This document shows positions 5,347 through 7,480 of a stretch of DNA of 7,480 nucleotides, piece by piece (position 1 is the first letter of the stretch; each line of letters begins with the position of its first letter). The DNA comes from Ruminococcaceae bacterium UBA5391. GTDB taxonomy: Bacteria > Bacillota > Clostridia > Oscillospirales > Acutalibacteraceae. The position numbers and the translations under genes are program-made. Location: positions 533 to 8,012 of the forward strand of contig DHOL01000023.1 in NCBI GenBank assembly GCA_002410755.1. Direction: 5' to 3'. A model generated the notes under the pieces. The model did not search any database and was not told the DNA's origin. It saw only the letters and a list, made by a program, of their open reading frames with translations.

Positions 5347-6801
5347 TCAGACTTTTCCCGCAAGAATATCTGCAACGACCTCACGCTCGTCGAAATGATG
5401 CTTAACACCCCGGGTTTCCTGATAATCCTCATGGCCTTTCCCCGCCAGAACAATAATATCGCCATCCTGCGCATGTTCCATGCAGTATTGAATGGCCTTC
5501 TTCCGGTTTGGAATCACCACATAGCTTCCAGTCGTCTTTTTCAGGCCGACTTCGATATCCGCAATAATATCCATGACATTTTCAAAGCGGGAATTGTCTT
5601 CCGTTACAACCGTAAGGTCTGCAAGCCTTCCGCTGACCTCTCCCATCTCAAAACGGCGGGCGCGATCACGGTTCCCTCCCGCGCCAAACATGCAGATTAA
5701 ACGGTGCGGACGATACTCGCGCAGGGTAGTCAGGATATTTTCCATAGCAAGAGCATTGTGCGCATAGTCAATCAGTAATGTGTAATTCCCGGGAACGTTG
5801 ACCGGTTCCACCCGGCCCTTGACCTTAACAGTATTAAGCCCTATGCGGACAGCCTCCTTGCCAACCCCAAAATGCAGGCAGACGGCAATGGCAGCCAGCG
5901 CATTGTAAACGCTGAAACGCCCGGGGATGCAAACATCCACACCATAGTCTGCACGGCCGGAAAGGTTAAAGTGGGCACCGAGATAGCCGGGACGTGATAT
6001 CAGTTCCCCGCCGGAAGCGCGAAGCTGTGCCTCCGGTGAAAAGCCATAAGTCTCTACCGCGCAGGTATGGCCCGCAGCAATCCCCTCCCAGTTTTTATCG
6101 TCAATATTAAAGATTCCAGTCCTGCAACGGCGGAACAGCATGCTTTTGCATTCCATATATTCCGCTACATTCTTGTGTTCCTTGCCGCCGATATGGTCCG
6201 GCGAGAAATTGGTAAACACGCCATAGTTAAAGGTAAATCCATCTACCCGGTGATCCCTAAGGCCGATGGAGGAAGCCTCCAACACAGCGGCCTTGCAGCC
6301 GTCATCCGCCATGACGCGGAGATATTTCTGCACATCATAGGAGTCCGGTGTTGTGTTGTCGGTTGGGACCAGCCTTCTGCCGCAAATCGCACCATTGGTG
6401 CCGATTACACCGGTTTTAATTCCGCCCGCCTCAAGGATGGAACGGATCATATAAGTTGTCGTCGTTTTCCCTTTCGTCCCGGTGATGCCAATTACAGTCA
6501 TGCGCTCTGCCGGGTGGCCAAACCAGGTGGCAGAGATCTGTGCCATGGCTTCTCGCGTATCCGTCACCATAACAAATGATGCGCCGCCATGTTCTGCCGG
6601 CTCCTGCGCTATAATTGCTGCTGCCCCCGCTGCCGCTGCCTGCCCGGCAAATTTATGGCTGTCAACTTCGGAACCGTGAAGGCAAATAAAAAGGCTTCCG
6701 GGCTTTACCTTACGTGAATCATAGACAATATCCCTGATATCGACTTCTTCCGGCCCCTCGCAGGTATGCGGAATCCCGTCTAGTAAATCCTTTAAAAGCA
6801 T
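5347..6801 (-). CDS. murE: UDP-N-acetylmuramyl-tripeptide synthetase MurE, divergent clade
   Basis: Cytoplasmic Mur ligase that adds the third residue (meso-diaminopimelate or L-lysine) to UDP-MurNAc-L-Ala-D-Glu with ATP. Length of 484 residues is normal. Visible motifs: YDSRKVKPGSLF (27-38), P-loop GITGTKGKTTTTYM (105-118), TTPDS (150-154), EASSIGL (175-181, canonical EVSSH[AG]L, so the His is lost), FTNFSPDHIG (196-205), the lysine usually carbamylated (K219 in ECKSM), KGRVEPV (328-334), IDYAHNALAMEN (344-355), FGAGGNRDRARR (372-383, usually GCGGDRD), and AGKGHEDYQ (453-461). The specificity loop reads TEDNSRFE (400-407). DNPR marks meso-DAP enzymes, so DNSR, keeping the DAP-contacting Arg405, favours DAP but is not typical. 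It is first in a murE-murF operon with its own strong promoter; AGGGGG lies 9 nt before the ATG. It could be a second MurE of the genome. Confidence 0.92.
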   Translation of the reverse strand: MLLKDLLDGIPHTCEGPEEVDIRDIVYDSRKVKPGSLFICLHGSEVDSHKFAGQAAAAGAAAIIAQEPAEHGGASFVMVTDTREAMAQISATWFGHPAERMTVIGITGTKGKTTTTYMIRSILEAGGIKTGVIGTNGAICGRRLVPTDNTTPDSYDVQKYLRVMADDGCKAAVLEASSIGLRDHRVDGFTFNYGVFTNFSPDHIGGKEHKNVAEYMECKSMLFRRCRTGIFNIDDKNWEGIAAGHTCAVETYGFSPEAQLRASGGELISRPGYLGAHFNLSGRADYGVDVCIPGRFSVYNALAAIAVCLHFGVGKEAVRIGLNTVKVKGRVEPVNVPGNYTLLIDYAHNALAMENILTTLREYRPHRLICMFGAGGNRDRARRFEMGEVSGRLADLTVVTEDNSRFENVMDIIADIEVGLKKTTGSYVVIPNRKKAIQYCMEHAQDGDIIVLAGKGHEDYQETRGVKHHFDEREVVADILAGKV

Positions 6802-6857
6802 GGTCTCTTTCCCCCTGTTCTTGCAGGCCCGGCAGCAGCGCCGAATCCCCGCGTAAA

Positions 6858-6886
6858 ATGATACAATACTTGCAGGGCGCTGTCAA
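6858..6886 (-). promoter_or_regulatory. Near-consensus sigma-A promoter of murE-murF
   Basis: On the minus strand, a perfect -35 TTGACA (6881-6886) is followed by exactly 17 bp and the -10 TATCAT (6858-6863, 5 of 6). Transcription would start near 6851, leaving a leader of about 49 nt before the murE ATG. Such a strong match suggests high constitutive expression of the pair. Confidence 0.88.
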
Positions 6887-7005
6887 TCGAATCAACTCGA
6901 AGCAAAATTTATTTAAGCGAAAATGGTATTCAAGAGAATATTAAAAAAGGTTAAAGTTGTTATACATTATCGCACTTTTGGCTTAAATATAGACACTTTT
7001 TGTCT

Positions 7006-7021
7006 TTTGTATAGATACAAA
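7006..7021. promoter_or_regulatory. 16-bp inverted repeat upstream of the radical SAM gene, candidate operator
   Basis: TTTGTAT and ATACAAA are perfectly complementary 7-bp arms around a 2-bp AG centre. It sits about 84 bp before the radical SAM start codon, where promoter elements for that gene are expected. The symmetric, AT-rich form fits a dimeric repressor or activator site. No regulator gene of its own is visible in the window. Confidence 0.45.
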
Positions 7022-7104
7022 CTATCAAAATAATGATAATATTAAACTGTAATGCTGATAGCTATTCGGCAACGTGCTCGAAGGGCTGAGAAGGAGAGAG
7101 TAAA

Positions 7105-7480
7105 ATGGCTTCTACAATCGGTGAAAAACTTGAGGTTTTCGGATTAAAGCAGGCCTTAAAATACCTCGACAGCAACCCGCAGGAAAACGTTCCGAAAATC
7201 GTTTCCTGGCTTCGTAAACTAGACAAAGATAACTTGTACACAAATACATACAACATGCTCGATAAAATCATGAAGGATCCAGACAATAACTGGAACAAAC
7301 TGATTCAGAGTGTCTATACAACGATCGATCCCGATGTGAGAAAACGTACTTTTGAGAATTTTATCGTGCATTCTGCTATTGTTGGCACACAGCGTAAGAA
7401 CAGGCTTTCTGCAAAGTATGACTGCAATATTCCATGGGCTATCCTGATGGATCCGACTTCCGCCTGCAATCTGCACTGCA
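7105..7480 (+). CDS. Radical SAM protein, N-terminal part (3' end outside window)
   Basis: This reading frame is open from ATG at 7105 to the window end (125 codons). It starts MASTIGEKLEVFGLKQALKY and ends in WAILMDPTSACNLHC. C121 and C125 are the first two cysteines of the CxxxCxxC motif that holds the 4Fe-4S cluster of radical S-adenosylmethionine enzymes; the third Cys would come three residues on, just outside. About 110 mostly helical residues precede the barrel, with no signal peptide. They are rich in Lys, Asp and Asn and include WLRKLDKDNLYTNTYNMLDK (35-54). That form occurs in a group of clostridial radical SAM proteins of unknown function, but the substrate cannot be read from this part. 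AAGGAG at 7091-7096 lies 8 nt before the ATG and confirms the start. The gene is divergent from murE. Confidence 0.87.
   Translation, partial: MASTIGEKLEVFGLKQALKYLDSNPQENVPKIVSWLRKLDKDNLYTNTYNMLDKIMKDPDNNWNKLIQSVYTTIDPDVRKRTFENFIVHSAIVGTQRKNRLSAKYDCNIPWAILMDPTSACNLHC

Larger units (their letters stand above)
6802..7104. other. Divergent intergenic region between murE and the radical SAM gene
   Basis: This 303-bp stretch holds no reading frame I can support. The left part (6802-6890) is mixed-composition and carries the murE ribosome binding site, leader and promoter. The right part (about 6900-7060) is strongly AT-rich and contains small repeats: AGACA/TGTCT around 6991-7005, a 16-bp inverted repeat at 7006-7021, a TATAGACAC/TATAGATAC pair spaced 22 bp (6988 and 7010), and ATAGCTAT at 7058-7065. 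Several -10-like hexamers (7035-7042, 7048-7053) lie there, but none has a good -35 at 16-18 bp, so the plus-strand promoter is not fixed and may be activator-dependent. Confidence 0.7.

Noticed and set aside
5155..5700. 181-aa plus-strand frame spanning the murE/murF junction
   Set aside because: Antisense to both Mur ligases and without a family signature; explained as a shadow of their codon pattern.
6067..6579. 170-aa plus-strand frame inside murE
   Set aside because: Antisense to conserved MurE motifs including the P-loop; no independent support.
7062..7476. Two minus-strand frames opposite the last gene
   Set aside because: They oppose a plus-strand frame that has a good ribosome binding site and the radical SAM cysteine motif.

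Overview
The window looks like a chromosomal stretch of a low-to-mid-GC Gram-positive anaerobe of the class Clostridia, most likely close to Oscillospiraceae/Ruminococcaceae. The reasons are the group III type phosphofructokinase, the DUF1836 protein, the free-standing OadG-like small membrane protein, the clostridial style of MurE, and Shine-Dalgarno sites of the GAGGTGA/AAGGAG type. The organism is an inference; there is no rRNA or marker gene to fix it. I see no tRNA, CRISPR array, insertion sequence or prophage remnant.

Layout. (1) Positions 1-762, plus strand: the C-terminal third of polyphosphate kinase 1, cut by the window edge. (2) 868-1944, plus: a 6-phosphofructokinase with a GGNGT nucleotide loop. 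It ends at a strong 14-bp hairpin (1971-2004) that can act as a terminator in both directions. (3) 2034-2339, minus: a 101-aa one-helix membrane protein with an OadG-like C-terminal segment. (4) 2340-2490: a compact divergent promoter region. Two face-to-face sigma-A promoters, each with a perfect TATAAT and a 17-bp spacer, flank a 25-bp inverted repeat; a 14-bp perfect palindrome adjoins it. (5) 2491-3345 and 3342-3926, plus: an AraC-family regulator with a GTG start and a DUF1836 protein, overlapping by ATGA. (6) 3937-6801, minus: murE then murF, convergent with the DUF1836 gene (10 bp between stops) and driven by a near-consensus promoter at 6858-6886. (7) 6802-7104: an AT-rich divergent intergenic region with a 16-bp inverted repeat. 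(8) 7105 to the window end, plus: the N-terminus of a radical SAM protein, cut just after the second cysteine of its cluster motif.

How the genes fit together. ppk1 and pfkA handle phosphoryl energy and glycolytic flux. murE and murF carry out two consecutive cytoplasmic steps of peptidoglycan precursor synthesis, adding the third residue and then D-Ala-D-Ala. The AraC/DUF1836 pair and the divergent small membrane protein look like one local regulatory unit with shared operators; its inducer and targets are unknown. The most interesting points are that divergent operator region, the orphan OadG-like protein beside it, the DNSR variant in MurE, and the N113 substitution in the phosphofructokinase.
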